From the NCBI RefSeq assembly GCF_030717845.1, contig NZ_JAUZVZ010000018.1, forward strand, positions 16,736 to 80,735: a stretch of DNA of 64,000 nt. The letters are read 5' to 3'. Position 1 is the stretch's first letter. Each line of letters opens with the position of its first letter. The DNA is from Alkalimonas collagenimarina (GTDB lineage: Bacteria; Pseudomonadota; Gammaproteobacteria; Enterobacterales; Alteromonadaceae). The translations under genes and the position numbers were made by a program. The notes below the pieces were generated by a model. It did not search any database and was not told where the DNA came from. It saw only the letters and a program-made list of their open reading frames with translations. Positions 39,701-47,718 of the stretch are shown in pieces.

Positions 39701-40653
39701 GTGTAGTAAATCAGAGGGCGTTGGCCAAAGTTTTTTTCCAGACAATCCGCATAACAAATGGCCTGCTGTCGTCCTTCTTTGGCACTAAGCATAGTGCGTT
39801 TGGCTTCTACTACTGCCAGAGGCTTACCATCAGCTCCCCACAACACGTAATCAATAAAGCCGGTACCAGTTTTATTGTGAATACTGGGCGGCATGCCCTT
39901 CACTTCAAACTCTTTTACATTGGCCGCATCCAATACCCAGCCCATTTCTTTTAAATACTGGTCTATTATAAATTCGCGGGTTTCTGCTTCGTTGTAATTG
40001 TGCGGGTCTGTTACTTTTTGCGCTACTTTGGCATTGCTGGCTTTTTGCTGCGCCAACTGGTTTTGCAATGCCTCAAGCTGGTGTTGCAGGGCCGTATTTT
40101 GTTGGCGGGCTTTTTCCAAGGCTTGCTGATGTGCTTCGTCGCGCTCGGTCAGTTGCTTTTGCAGCAGCTTTAGCTGCTTGGCAGACTGCATCACCAAATC
40201 TGCATTTATTTGTATGGTTTTTGGCAGCTTGGCCAGGTCGAATACCTGATCTTGCAGCGGCTGGCCTTGTTTTATGCCACTGCTGTAAGTACGGTAAAAC
40301 CAGTACAGAATATGGTGCAGCTCTTTTAATGCCTGGGTTGATTCCGGCTCTGTGACCTTGCGCTCACTGTGAACGGCATTATTGCCGGCTTTTTGCACCG
40401 CTTTAATCTTGGGGAAAATTGTACTGCCAAGCGCAGCCTTAAAGTCACTTTGGTTAATCAGGGTATTTAAGGTTTGGTCGTATTTCGGTTTTTGCAGCCA
40501 TTTATCGAATTCATACATCCACTGCACTGTACGTTCCAGGGTATAGCGGCTGTAAAAACAACTGGAGCGCGGGTCGGCATTAACTACCGCTTCAGCTTTT
40601 AGCGCATATTCCTGTAACTCAGGCCATTCAGATAAAAATAAAAAATTCGACAT
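36727..40653 (-). CDS. hsdR: Type I restriction enzyme subunit R (HsdR)
   Basis: The 1308-residue protein starts with a DUF4145-like helical region and a coiled coil (about 150-210). The HSDR_N nuclease domain follows (about 220-300), with Asp near 268 and the EAK of the PD-ExK site near 282. The SF2 motor has ATGTGKTRTT near 400 and DEAH near 495. The C-terminal region resembles the EcoEI_R_C domain. It translocates and cuts unmodified DNA in complex with HsdM and HsdS. It is the last gene of the island, 20 bases after the RhuM-Doc gene. Confidence 0.95.
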   Translation of the reverse strand: MSNFLFLSEWPELQEYALKAEAVVNADPRSSCFYSRYTLERTVQWMYEFDKWLQKPKYDQTLNTLINQSDFKAALGSTIFPKIKAVQKAGNNAVHSERKVTEPESTQALKELHHILYWFYRTYSSGIKQGQPLQDQVFDLAKLPKTIQINADLVMQSAKQLKLLQKQLTERDEAHQQALEKARQQNTALQHQLEALQNQLAQQKASNAKVAQKVTDPHNYNEAETREFIIDQYLKEMGWVLDAANVKEFEVKGMPPSIHNKTGTGFIDYVLWGADGKPLAVVEAKRTMLSAKEGRQQAICYADCLEKNFGQRPLIYYTNGYEIHFWDDCQYPPRLVQGFLNQDEMQRLINRRTARQALSEVELDTSIAGKGRPYQRLAIESVCQQFDIQKQRKALLVMATGTGKTRTTIALVDVLMRAGLVKNTLFLADRNALVNQAKKEFSKLLSKSSPEILSGGTSQLKGRVYLSTYPTMMGLLSAAPDSRLFGVGHFDLVIVDEAHRSVYKKYRYIFDYFDALLLGLTATPKSELDKNTYDIFEQPEGDPTFAYELEQAIADKVLVPPKDVKIDLGFIRKGIKYAELSAADKEEWESKEQLEGKDEVLPSEVNKFLFNKDTVDKALQVLMERGVTVAGGTRLGKTIIFAANNDHAEFIVERINANYPSYKGKFARVITYKEQYADTLIDEFKGEKKPVDPNLPLSIAVSVDMLDTGIDVPEVVNLMFFKVIKSKVKFMQMLGRGTRLCEDLFGPSEHKQFFKVFDCCKNFEYFEMNPEGAKDSLSKSLLQVIFESRLQLSQLLKDKPEFGDFGSNYQQYNIRSLQHRVAGMNLDNFIVRAKRQLVEKYQQSAIWQHLTNEHLAELEKQIAILPSEASPLIPEEKEEELSLRFDQLLLTMQLALVNKTGISDFYRDKLNQIAAKLESKASVPAVMAQLDWIQYVQSANFWTDVSLEDIEKTRLKLRLLMRFIEKESTGIVFTNFQDQLLEVHENEGVYEFSTDSSLALYRKKVEAYIREHEDDLTIQRIKRNQAITKLDLEQLDHKLFEASGIADLEQYNKTIHPDKSVGEFVRELVGLDRGAAKIAFADYLDNAKYNPQQLQFVNTIIDYLTQNGIMSPAQLAKPPFSDIHFEGVFGLFDDNSVIDIRNRIKGVSDVSSLLVDPDFQIEKLVVGSANLVIDEEFGPWSVDFANDLATSINRHLAEYLPVEANSLTVHVDVIEVKAGSIDIDLLIKCGGSVSAFFTLYPVLRSGFLCFWNDIAKAYAKLVPQLQRKYQRNLKTSIKGNELRLMTDDELLESIKQEARKSANDRKTG

Positions 40654-40673
40654 GCAACTTCCTGTGCTAACTA

Positions 40674-41642
40674 TTATTTTGCCAATAAATTCTCAATCAA
40701 CCGAATTAAGGTCTGCTTTTCCTGCGGATCAGATTCAGCCACCAACAAGGTAATAGCGGCCAAGCCTGTATCATTTATAACAGCTTGGTAGTGTTCATTA
40801 AACAAACGTTTGTTTCTATTTAAGAAATCAACAAATAAAAATGCTGCGCTACGTTTGTTGCCGTCACTGAACGGGTGGTTCTTCACCACAAAATACATTA
40901 AATGCGCGGCTTTACTTTCAATGCTGGGGTAAGCGGCATCACCAAATACCGTTTGTTGCAAATTGCCCCAAATACTGGCCAAACCGTCTTGCCGCTCCTG
41001 GCCAAATAATGCGGTAGCTTCGCCTCTGGCGATAAGTTGTGCTTTTAACTGCGCCAGTGCTGCCCTAACATCAGCTAAGGGTGTTAACTCACCACCCGGT
41101 TCACCTTTAGGTTGCTGTAACAAGCCTTCATCGTATTGCTGTAACCATAAAAAGGTTTGGGTGTAGCTAGCCAGAATATCAACCAGGCCAGCACCAAACT
41201 CACTATTATAAGGCAAAGCGGCCGCCCGTTTGACCAGTTGCAGCGCTTTTTCCAGCTCTGCGGCATTTTGACTTAACCGCTGCTGGTTTAAGCTATACCC
41301 CTTAATTAGGTGCTGCTTCAGGGTGGCAGTGGCCCACTGCCGAAAGCGGGTAGCATTAACAGAGTTAACCCGATACCCCACTGAGATGATAGCGTCCAGA
41401 TTATAGAATTGGGTATTGTAGGTTTTGCCGTCTGCGGCAGTATGTTCCATTTTGGAACATACTGCCTGCTGATCCAGCTCGCCAGACTTAAAAATATTAG
41501 TTAAGTGCTTGGTAATGGCTGGGCGTTTAGTGGCAAACAACTGCGCCATTTGCGCTTGCGACAGCCACAGCGTTTCATGCTGCAACTGTACATTGAGCTG
41601 CAAACTACCGTCTTCATTCTGATAAATCTGCAGCTCGCTCAT
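40674..41642 (-). CDS. rhuM: RhuM family protein fused to a Doc/Fic domain
   Basis: The 322-residue protein has an N-terminal RhuM-type region: LWLSQAQMAQLFATKRPAIT, then FYNLDAIISVGYRVNSVNAT. A helical linker leads to a C-terminal Doc/Fic domain with HPFSDGNKRSAA starting at His256. The GNK form resembles Doc-type kinases/AMPylators rather than the GNGR form. RhuM-Doc proteins occur often inside type I R-M operons, here between hsdS and hsdR; the function there is unproved. The ATG at 41642 has AAGG 8 bases before it; a GTG at 41651 is less likely. Confidence 0.88.
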   Translation of the reverse strand: MSELQIYQNEDGSLQLNVQLQHETLWLSQAQMAQLFATKRPAITKHLTNIFKSGELDQQAVCSKMEHTAADGKTYNTQFYNLDAIISVGYRVNSVNATRFRQWATATLKQHLIKGYSLNQQRLSQNAAELEKALQLVKRAAALPYNSEFGAGLVDILASYTQTFLWLQQYDEGLLQQPKGEPGGELTPLADVRAALAQLKAQLIARGEATALFGQERQDGLASIWGNLQQTVFGDAAYPSIESKAAHLMYFVVKNHPFSDGNKRSAAFLFVDFLNRNKRLFNEHYQAVINDTGLAAITLLVAESDPQEKQTLIRLIENLLAK

Positions 41643-41652
41643 CAGCTTCACC

Positions 41653-42861
41653 TTAAGCTTTAGTTGTTAAATCCAACTCGCCTTTAAAGGCGCGCTGCAT
41701 AAGGGAGTTAAATGTATTTTCATGATATTGCGTTGTCTTTTTCGCCACCGCCTTTAATGCGTCTAGCTTAGCAATGTAATCGACAAACTTTTGCTGAGCT
41801 TGGAGTGAAGCATTTGGCATTGGAAGCGATTTAAGCTGTGTAATATTAATAGATGCTAAATTTGTGGTTTTCTTTGCACATTTAAGAAAATATTGCTTCG
41901 CATACAGTGTTTGCAATAAATACTCAAAAAACTTAGGTAGATAAGAGTTAACAAACCTTACTCTGAAAACATGATTCTGATGTATGCAGTTATCTATTTC
42001 ACCTTGCCAAACTGCGCCACGACCTAATTTGTCGTGATCACCGCCTTCTGTCATTAAAATATCGCCAGGCTTCAATACGTATTTTTCAATGTCAGACTGT
42101 TTTGCCTCAATTTCTTTAACTTCATTTAAATCTAAATAACCGTCTTGAACATTTGCTACTCGCATGTAAGGAACTATTGAAGTTACCTTCCCGTTGAGTT
42201 TTTGCCCTTTAGTGACGCCTGAACAAACATCAGCGCACTCACCTAATTTAACAAAATCTGATTGATCACTCTTGCGGAAGTCACCAAACATCTCCAAAAA
42301 CACCGATTGGGCGAGGGCGTTAAGCTCTTGTTCGATTTGCTGGCATTGCTGACGCAAGGTATCGGATTTTTCCAATACTGCGGCAATTTGCTTTTGGATA
42401 GGTAATGGAGGGAGTGGGATTGGCAGACCTTTAAAGTGCGTTACAGTAAAACTAGCTTGATTAACTGATTTCTTGGTAATCGTTGGTATGAAACTTAAGA
42501 ATAATTCACTGCTTAAATAAAAGAACAAGTATTTAGGAAATACTCGATCATTTGGCCGAAAACATAAAAGATTCATCCCATGAATTATATCATCCCTCTC
42601 AAATTCAAATATTGCACACTTACCCAAGTGCTTTTCCGAATTGATATGGCTGATTAAAATATCACCACACTTCAGCCTATATTTTAAATACTCATCAGGT
42701 TTGATATCTGAGTAACCACATTTATCTAGATTGACCTCCCTATTCGCGATAGTTTCAATTCTAGTTATTGGCAGACCTGATGCGCCTTCTACTTGTTTTA
42801 TACTTGCACCATTTCTAATGTGATGTGACACATCTTCTAGTTTGAGAATAGGCCAACTCAC
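41653..42861 (-). CDS. hsdS: Type I specificity subunit (HsdS)
   Basis: The 402-residue protein has two target-recognition domains (about 1-150 and 205-350). Each is followed by a conserved helix, the first carrying LPPLPIQKQIAAVLEKSDTL and the second ASLQAQQKFVDYIAKLDAL. It sets the bipartite DNA sequence recognised by the whole complex, which cannot be read from the sequence alone. Its start overlaps the hsdM stop by four bases, and the RhuM-Doc gene follows after 10 bases. It appears intact. Confidence 0.93.
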   Translation of the reverse strand: MSWPILKLEDVSHHIRNGASIKQVEGASGLPITRIETIANREVNLDKCGYSDIKPDEYLKYRLKCGDILISHINSEKHLGKCAIFEFERDDIIHGMNLLCFRPNDRVFPKYLFFYLSSELFLSFIPTITKKSVNQASFTVTHFKGLPIPLPPLPIQKQIAAVLEKSDTLRQQCQQIEQELNALAQSVFLEMFGDFRKSDQSDFVKLGECADVCSGVTKGQKLNGKVTSIVPYMRVANVQDGYLDLNEVKEIEAKQSDIEKYVLKPGDILMTEGGDHDKLGRGAVWQGEIDNCIHQNHVFRVRFVNSYLPKFFEYLLQTLYAKQYFLKCAKKTTNLASINITQLKSLPMPNASLQAQQKFVDYIAKLDALKAVAKKTTQYHENTFNSLMQRAFKGELDLTTKA

Positions 42862-44501
42862 AGCATAGCCTCCAAATCGGCGATACCTTTATCCATTGCC
42901 GCTTGCAGGTCTTTAATGCGTTGTAGGATCACTTTTGGTGGGTCGTATTTTACTTCTTCGTACACCACTTCTTTATAACGGTTAATCGACAAATCGTAGT
43001 TTTTATCAATGATCTCCTGCAGCGGCACATAAAAGCTTTGCTCGGTGCGCTGGCGCTGTGCGTCGCCTTGTTTATTGAACCAGCGGAACAATACATCAGG
43101 GATATTATTGAGTTTATGGTTGGGCAGTTCAGACGGCACGGTATCGCCATGAGCAGCTTTGGTATCTATAGCATCGGCTTCGGTGGTTAATTCCTGATCT
43201 TTCAGCAATGGCGTGCGCTTGTCGTCCAGTGAAAAGCCATCTGCCTGCATATCGTAAAACCATACCTTATCAGTGCCGCCGCTGTTGGTTTTGGTAAAAA
43301 ACAAAATTGCGGTTGATACTCCGGCATAGGGTTTAAATACACCGGACGGCAATGAAACCACCGCATCCAGCTTATGCTCTTCAAGCAACGTTTTGCGAAT
43401 GGTTTTATGCGAATTGGTAGAGCCAAACAATACGCCATCTGGCACGATTACTGCTGCGCGGCCACCAGGTTGTAACATCCGCAGAATTAATGCTAGAAAC
43501 AGTAATTCGGTTTTTTCCGACGGGCCTTTGGCTTTTTTCTTATTGCCATCTTCGTCGGTTTCGGTTTTGGCCTGTACTTTTTTTGGTGTCTTGCCAAGGG
43601 CAGTTAATAAATCGGGGGATAGCTCATCGTAAGCAACACTGCCTTTAAACGGAGGGTTGGCTAGTATCAGCGTGTATTTTTCACTGATATTGGCATCGCC
43701 ATAATCACTAAGCGAATCACGGTATTCCACTGTTGGCTGCTCTACGCCGTGCAGCATTAAGTTCATTGCGCCTATGCGCAGCATATGCTGATCAAAGTCG
43801 TAGGCATTAAACATGTGTTGATGAAAATGCTGGCTGTTAAGCGGCTTTAGCAAGGCATCTTTGTGCGTGCTACGCACATACTCTTCGGCGGCCATTAAAA
43901 AGCCGCAGGTACCTGAGGCCGGGTCGCAGATAATATCTGACTTTTCGCCATCCAGTTTTGGCGCTGTCATTTCAACCATCAGTTGAATGATGTGGCGCGG
44001 CGTACGGAACTGGCCGTTGGTGCCGGACGATTGCAGCTTACTTAGCATGTATTCGTACAAATCACCTTTGGTGTCTCGGTCTGTCATGTCGATTTTATCG
44101 ATCATGTTCACGACCCTGTCCAGCACCGCTGGCTTCGGGATCATAAAAATGGCATCTTCCATATGCTTAGCAAAAGCGGTGTCTTCGCCCTGAATTGTTT
44201 TAATGAATGGAAAGACTTTATCTTTCACCAAATCAAACATCTCTTTGGGGTCAAGGTTCTTGAATTTACTCCAACGGTAATTAAGTTCATCATCGTTACC
44301 GTTTTTGCCAAAAATAGGGTTAGTAAAAGCGGTTTCCAGCAATATTGCCTGTTTTTCGCGCTGAGTATGGATTTCATCTAGCCGGCGGATAAACAGTAAG
44401 AAAGTGAATTGTTCAATCACGGAGATTGGGTTAGCTATACCACCCGTCCAAAACGCTTCCCAAATTTCATCGACCTGATTCTTAATCTTACCTGTTAGCA
44501 T
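42858..44501 (-). CDS. hsdM: Type I methyltransferase subunit (HsdM)
   Basis: The 547-residue protein has an N-terminal helical HsdM_N domain and an N6-adenine methyltransferase domain. The SAM motif is DPASGTCGFL and the catalytic motif NPPF. It methylates adenine in the HsdS target and forms the M2S core. Length is normal. It lies 27 bases after the HEPN-like gene and overlaps hsdS by four bases, consistent with one transcript. Confidence 0.96.
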   Translation of the reverse strand: MLTGKIKNQVDEIWEAFWTGGIANPISVIEQFTFLLFIRRLDEIHTQREKQAILLETAFTNPIFGKNGNDDELNYRWSKFKNLDPKEMFDLVKDKVFPFIKTIQGEDTAFAKHMEDAIFMIPKPAVLDRVVNMIDKIDMTDRDTKGDLYEYMLSKLQSSGTNGQFRTPRHIIQLMVEMTAPKLDGEKSDIICDPASGTCGFLMAAEEYVRSTHKDALLKPLNSQHFHQHMFNAYDFDQHMLRIGAMNLMLHGVEQPTVEYRDSLSDYGDANISEKYTLILANPPFKGSVAYDELSPDLLTALGKTPKKVQAKTETDEDGNKKKAKGPSEKTELLFLALILRMLQPGGRAAVIVPDGVLFGSTNSHKTIRKTLLEEHKLDAVVSLPSGVFKPYAGVSTAILFFTKTNSGGTDKVWFYDMQADGFSLDDKRTPLLKDQELTTEADAIDTKAAHGDTVPSELPNHKLNNIPDVLFRWFNKQGDAQRQRTEQSFYVPLQEIIDKNYDLSINRYKEVVYEEVKYDPPKVILQRIKDLQAAMDKGIADLEAML

Positions 44502-44528
44502 GTACTGATTTACCCTAATAAATAATGG

Positions 44529-45272
44529 TTATTGTTTCTCAACGGCAGTGCGCTCAAACATTTTATTAATGATGATGGAAATATTTACAAAGCTTAGTAA
44601 AACCTGATTGTGCAGCATTGTACTGCCATGTGAGTGAATGTTTCTGATTTTTGGCAGTGTTTCGCATAAAATCTGTACGTAATCCCACTCCTCATCAAAT
44701 GCACTTTCATCTATCTCACTCTCATCCAACTGATACTCTTCCAAGCCCTGCTCTTCCATTAGCTTAAAGATTTTATCCCGGTAAGCCTCCTCAGCGGCTA
44801 TCCTGTTGCGGCGGTGCCAGATAGGAAAGTCTTCATTCTGCATTAGTTTGTGTCTAGCCAAATACTCTAGATACAACCTTAAACCTTTGGAGAAATGTAC
44901 GCCATTTGATTTAAGTTCTTTTTGAAATGCAGTCAGCACTTTATCACCTATGCATTCGCGAATCGCCAGCTCCAACGCAGCAAGCACCTGACTTTCAGCC
45001 ACAACATAAAAGCGATACACATACAGTGCGTGCAGAAACAGATTTCTGGCGGTATCGAACTGAATGATTATATAGTCAGGAACCCTTGGGCTAAGGCTGC
45101 ATTGCTCAATCTGCTGATACAGAACCTCAATGGAGGTAGCACCAAAATAAAAGTTGCGCTGATCAGGTGCAAGGACATTTACTGGTGTGCGTAACTCATC
45201 ACCAGGATAAACAACCTTCGAAGGTGCTGTGTGTTGATCATCACTCAATTTTGCTGCTCCACTTGAACTCAC
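44529..45272 (-). CDS. Putative HEPN-type protein, first gene of the R-M operon
   Basis: The 247-residue protein is mostly helical and acidic, with no hit to a family I know. Near the C-terminus it has RNIHSHG, which fits the RNxxxH motif of HEPN ribonuclease domains. Helices on either side (ILCETLPKI and LLSFVNISIIINKMF) are as expected for that fold. HEPN proteins often act as RNA-cleaving effectors in defence loci. The same motif also occurs in non-toxic relatives, so activity is uncertain. The GTG start overlaps the gloA stop; hsdM follows 27 bases later. Confidence 0.5.
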   Translation of the reverse strand: MSSSGAAKLSDDQHTAPSKVVYPGDELRTPVNVLAPDQRNFYFGATSIEVLYQQIEQCSLSPRVPDYIIIQFDTARNLFLHALYVYRFYVVAESQVLAALELAIRECIGDKVLTAFQKELKSNGVHFSKGLRLYLEYLARHKLMQNEDFPIWHRRNRIAAEEAYRDKIFKLMEEQGLEEYQLDESEIDESAFDEEWDYVQILCETLPKIRNIHSHGSTMLHNQVLLSFVNISIIINKMFERTAVEKQ

Positions 45273-45823
45273 CCCAAAAAACCAGCCAATCCTTTCGGCA
45301 AGCGCGCGGGTTCAAAGATTTCGATCCAGTAGCCATCCGGATCGCGGATAAAGGCGATGTCTTTCATTTTGCCATCAGCTGGTTTTTTGACAAAAGACAC
45401 GCCCAGATCTTCAAAACGCTGACAGGCGGCGGTTAGGTCGGGTACGGCAAAGCCGATATGGCCGAAGCCTTTGGGGTCTTCGTTGCCGCTGTGGTACTGG
45501 CAGCTGTCGTCACTTTCGCTGCCCCAGTTCCAGGTCAGTTCCAGCATGGCCGGGCGGCTGAAGGTTTGGATGGTGCGCTCATCGGTATCCTTGGACCACT
45601 GCTGTGTTTCTTGTTCGCTCAGCGCTGCCAGGAAGAACAGCGAGAAAGTCATCTCAGGGAAATCGAGCTTACGCACCAGCGTCATGCCCAGTACCCGGGT
45701 GTAGAAATCCAGGCTGACGGCTGGATCTTTGATGCGCAACATGGTTTGGTTAAAGACAAAGTCGTTGGTGGCCGGATCGCGCTGCTCGCACAGGCCCGGG
45801 GCGCTTTCAAAGTGGCGGCTCAT
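45269..45823 (-). CDS. gloA: Lactoylglutathione lyase (glyoxalase I)
   Basis: The 184-residue protein matches the longer glyoxalase I class found in pseudomonads and eukaryotes. The markers are NQTMLRIKDPAVSLDFYTRV, LELTWNWG and GFGHIGFAVPDL, with FIRDPDGYWIEIFEP at the end. Metal-binding Gln, Glu, His and Glu are in these blocks. It converts the methylglyoxal-glutathione adduct to lactoylglutathione. AAGGAG lies 6 bases before the ATG at 45823; the open frame further upstream is not coding. Its stop overlaps the start of the HEPN-like gene. Confidence 0.95.
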   Translation of the reverse strand: MSRHFESAPGLCEQRDPATNDFVFNQTMLRIKDPAVSLDFYTRVLGMTLVRKLDFPEMTFSLFFLAALSEQETQQWSKDTDERTIQTFSRPAMLELTWNWGSESDDSCQYHSGNEDPKGFGHIGFAVPDLTAACQRFEDLGVSFVKKPADGKMKDIAFIRDPDGYWIEIFEPARLPKGLAGFLG

Positions 45824-46025
45824 GGCTGGCTCCTTATGGGTAGCAAGAACAAAAAGAAGAGACTGCCAGCTTAACAGATTTTGCGTCCCTTGTGCCGAGC
45901 GGTATTTTTTCGACAGTAAATTAGAAAAGCATGATTTAACGAGATTAAGTTTGATCTGCCTCATGTCCTCTTTTGCTACAAAGGGTATGGTAGAGCCCTT
46001 CGTCAGCATCACAAAGGATGACTCC

Positions 46026-46200
46026 ATGAGCAATAAAACCGCAGGCCAACATGGCCGATGGCTTTGCTATTACTGCTGATATTTATGCCGATATAACGGA
46101 TGCAGAAAAGCAACAGTTTTTGGATGATGTCTGCGCCCGATGCCCGCTGCACGACAACCTGCTGAATGGCACTGAGGTGCTGCATAGCCTGGTGTCTTAA
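46026..46200 (+). pseudogene. OsmC-family remnant with internal deletion
   Basis: An ATG at 46026 with AGGA upstream begins MSNKTA, a typical OsmC/Ohr-type start. That frame stops after 17 codons. From 46051 another frame reads ITADIYADITDAEKQQFLDD and CPLHDNLLNGTEV to a TAA at 46200, which is the C-terminus of OsmC-like proteins. The middle of the gene, with the first catalytic Cys, is missing. The sequence looks like an internal out-of-frame deletion. Confidence 0.65.
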
Positions 46201-46370
46201 CCCCTTGCCCTCTGCTTTTTTGCACGGCTGCGCGTGGTGCAGCCATCTACCTTGTTACAAGCGACACCTAAAAGCTGTAACAACCTGTTGCAATTTCTGC
46301 GTTAAAAATTGTTATTTTGCCTAAAAACCTCGGTATCATACCTGTTCTATTTTAGTTGCAGGAGCTTCTC

Positions 46371-46487
46371 ATGGGATTTGGACTATCACTTATTGGCTTT
46401 TTTGTGGTGTTATTTCTGATTATTTTAGGCTCCATCAAAGCCTACGAAATCATTGGCCGAAAATCAGACAAAAAGGACGATAAATAA
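46371..46487 (+). CDS. Small membrane protein, 38 residues, coupled to prohibitin gene
   Basis: An ATG with CAGGAG 7 bases upstream opens a 38-codon frame. It encodes one membrane helix (IGFFVVLFLIILGSI) followed by a Lys/Asp-rich tail ending DKKDDK. The stop TAA overlaps the ATG of the prohibitin-family gene in a TAATG junction. Ribosome site, composition and coupling make it a likely real small protein, perhaps a partner of the prohibitin-like protein. Confidence 0.7.
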   Translation: MGFGLSLIGFFVVLFLIILGSIKAYEIIGRKSDKKDDK

Positions 46488-47347
46488 TGGCGAAAAATAC
46501 AAGCATTCGTGCGGCTGGAGCCGCGGTATTAGGTATCTTTATACTCCTGTTTGCTGTCGGTAGCTTCTACACCGTGGACGAGGGTGAGCGTGGTGTGGTG
46601 ATTCGTTACGGCAGCCTGATTAACGTGGCCGAACCTGGCTTGCATTTTAAACTGCCCGTGATCGACAGTGTGCGCAAAATTTCGGTGCAAGAGCAAGTTG
46701 AGCTGTACCGCAATATGGAAGCGTACAGCAACGACCAGCAACCGGCGGTGATGAACCTGTCGGTGCGCTACCAAATAGACAGCAGCCGGGTGGATGAAGT
46801 GTACCGTAACTTCGGTACCCGTCAGGCACTTATTGACCGTCAGGTGACCCGAATTGTGCTGGAAGAAGCCAAAACCGTGTTGGGTCAGTTCAATGCGGCC
46901 ACCTCCATTCGTGAACGTGGTCGTTTGAATTTAGAAATGGCGCAAGCGGTGCAAAAGTCGGTCACCGGGCCGGTGATTATTTTAGGGGTGCAAGTGGAAG
47001 ACGTGTCGTTCAGCTCCGCCTATGAAGAGAGTGTAGAACAGCGCATGCTGGCGGAAGTTGCGGTTGAGCGTGAACGGCAAAACTTAGAGCGCGAGCGCGT
47101 TGAAGCCGATATCGTGCGCACCCGGGCAGCGGCTGAAGCCGATCGGGTGCGGGCACAGGCACAAGCGGAAGCAGACAGTATTCGCCTACGTGGTAACGCA
47201 GAGGCAGAAGCGATACGCGAGCGGGCCGGGGCCCTTGCGGATAACCCATTGCTGGTTGAACTGGTGAAGGCTGAAAACTGGGACGGCAAGCTGCCAACCA
47301 CCATGCTGCCGAACTCCACCGTGCCTTTTATCGAAGCGAATAAATAA
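46487..47347 (+). CDS. SPFH/prohibitin family protein
   Basis: The 286-residue protein has one N-terminal membrane segment (about 10-28) and an SPFH domain (about 30-190, with DEGERGVVIRYG and PGLHFKLPVID). A charged Ala/Glu/Arg coiled coil follows (about 185-250), and ERAGALADNPLLVELVKAE lies near the end. It resembles mitochondrial prohibitins and HflK/C-like scaffold proteins that form membrane rings and control proteases. No protease gene is adjacent. Translation is coupled to the preceding 38-residue ORF. Confidence 0.92.
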   Translation: MAKNTSIRAAGAAVLGIFILLFAVGSFYTVDEGERGVVIRYGSLINVAEPGLHFKLPVIDSVRKISVQEQVELYRNMEAYSNDQQPAVMNLSVRYQIDSSRVDEVYRNFGTRQALIDRQVTRIVLEEAKTVLGQFNAATSIRERGRLNLEMAQAVQKSVTGPVIILGVQVEDVSFSSAYEESVEQRMLAEVAVERERQNLERERVEADIVRTRAAAEADRVRAQAQAEADSIRLRGNAEAEAIRERAGALADNPLLVELVKAENWDGKLPTTMLPNSTVPFIEANK

Positions 47348-47360
47348 TCATTAAATCCTG

Positions 47361-47379
47361 CGCGCGGCACAGCCGCGCG
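47361..47379. repeat. GC-rich palindrome after the prohibitin gene
   Basis: An 8-bp perfect stem (47361-47368 with 47372-47379) with a 3-base loop is followed by ATCTACAGG and no T tract. A related hairpin with a similar ATCTAC flank lies at 46226-46244, upstream of the same two-gene unit. The pair looks like a REP-type element. Confidence 0.5.
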
Positions 47380-47400
47380 ATCTACAGGCATAGTAGTCTT

Positions 47401-47715
47401 CTAAAAAGTCGCGGTAAAAACGCGTAACAAAAATACCCCACACAATAAACCAGCCAGAAAGGTGATAGCCAATACCCAGACAGGTACAGTAACAGCCTGC
47501 GGTAGGTTTGGTGGCGTATCTTCGGTTTCCATAAGTTCGCGACGATCTTTGGTAAAGGCAGCGGCCAGTGACTTGGTGGTTTCCAGTGATGCCAGGCCAT
47601 TAAGCTCTACCCGCTGGATAGTCCGTAAACTAAGACCGCAGATATCCGCAAGTTGTTGCTGTGTCCAGCCTTGATCTGTGCGTAGTTGGCGGATTTGTTT
47701 TGCATCTAATTGCAT
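47401..47715 (-). CDS. XRE-type HTH protein with C-terminal membrane segment
   Basis: The 104-residue protein has a Cro/CI-type helix-turn-helix in residues 5-60 (GWTQQQLADICGLSLRTIQR). A linker and one strong membrane segment follow (about 78-98, VWVLAITFLAGLLCGVFLL). It is probably a membrane-tethered regulator. The upstream gene, whose stop is 3 bases before this start, encodes another membrane protein, so the two likely form a pair. The target is unknown. Confidence 0.85.
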   Translation of the reverse strand: MQLDAKQIRQLRTDQGWTQQQLADICGLSLRTIQRVELNGLASLETTKSLAAAFTKDRRELMETEDTPPNLPQAVTVPVWVLAITFLAGLLCGVFLLRVFTATF

Positions 47716-47718
47716 ACT

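Noticed and set aside
45458..45874. 138-residue plus-strand ORF over gloA
   Set aside because: It is antisense to the well-conserved gloA coding sequence and shows no motif.
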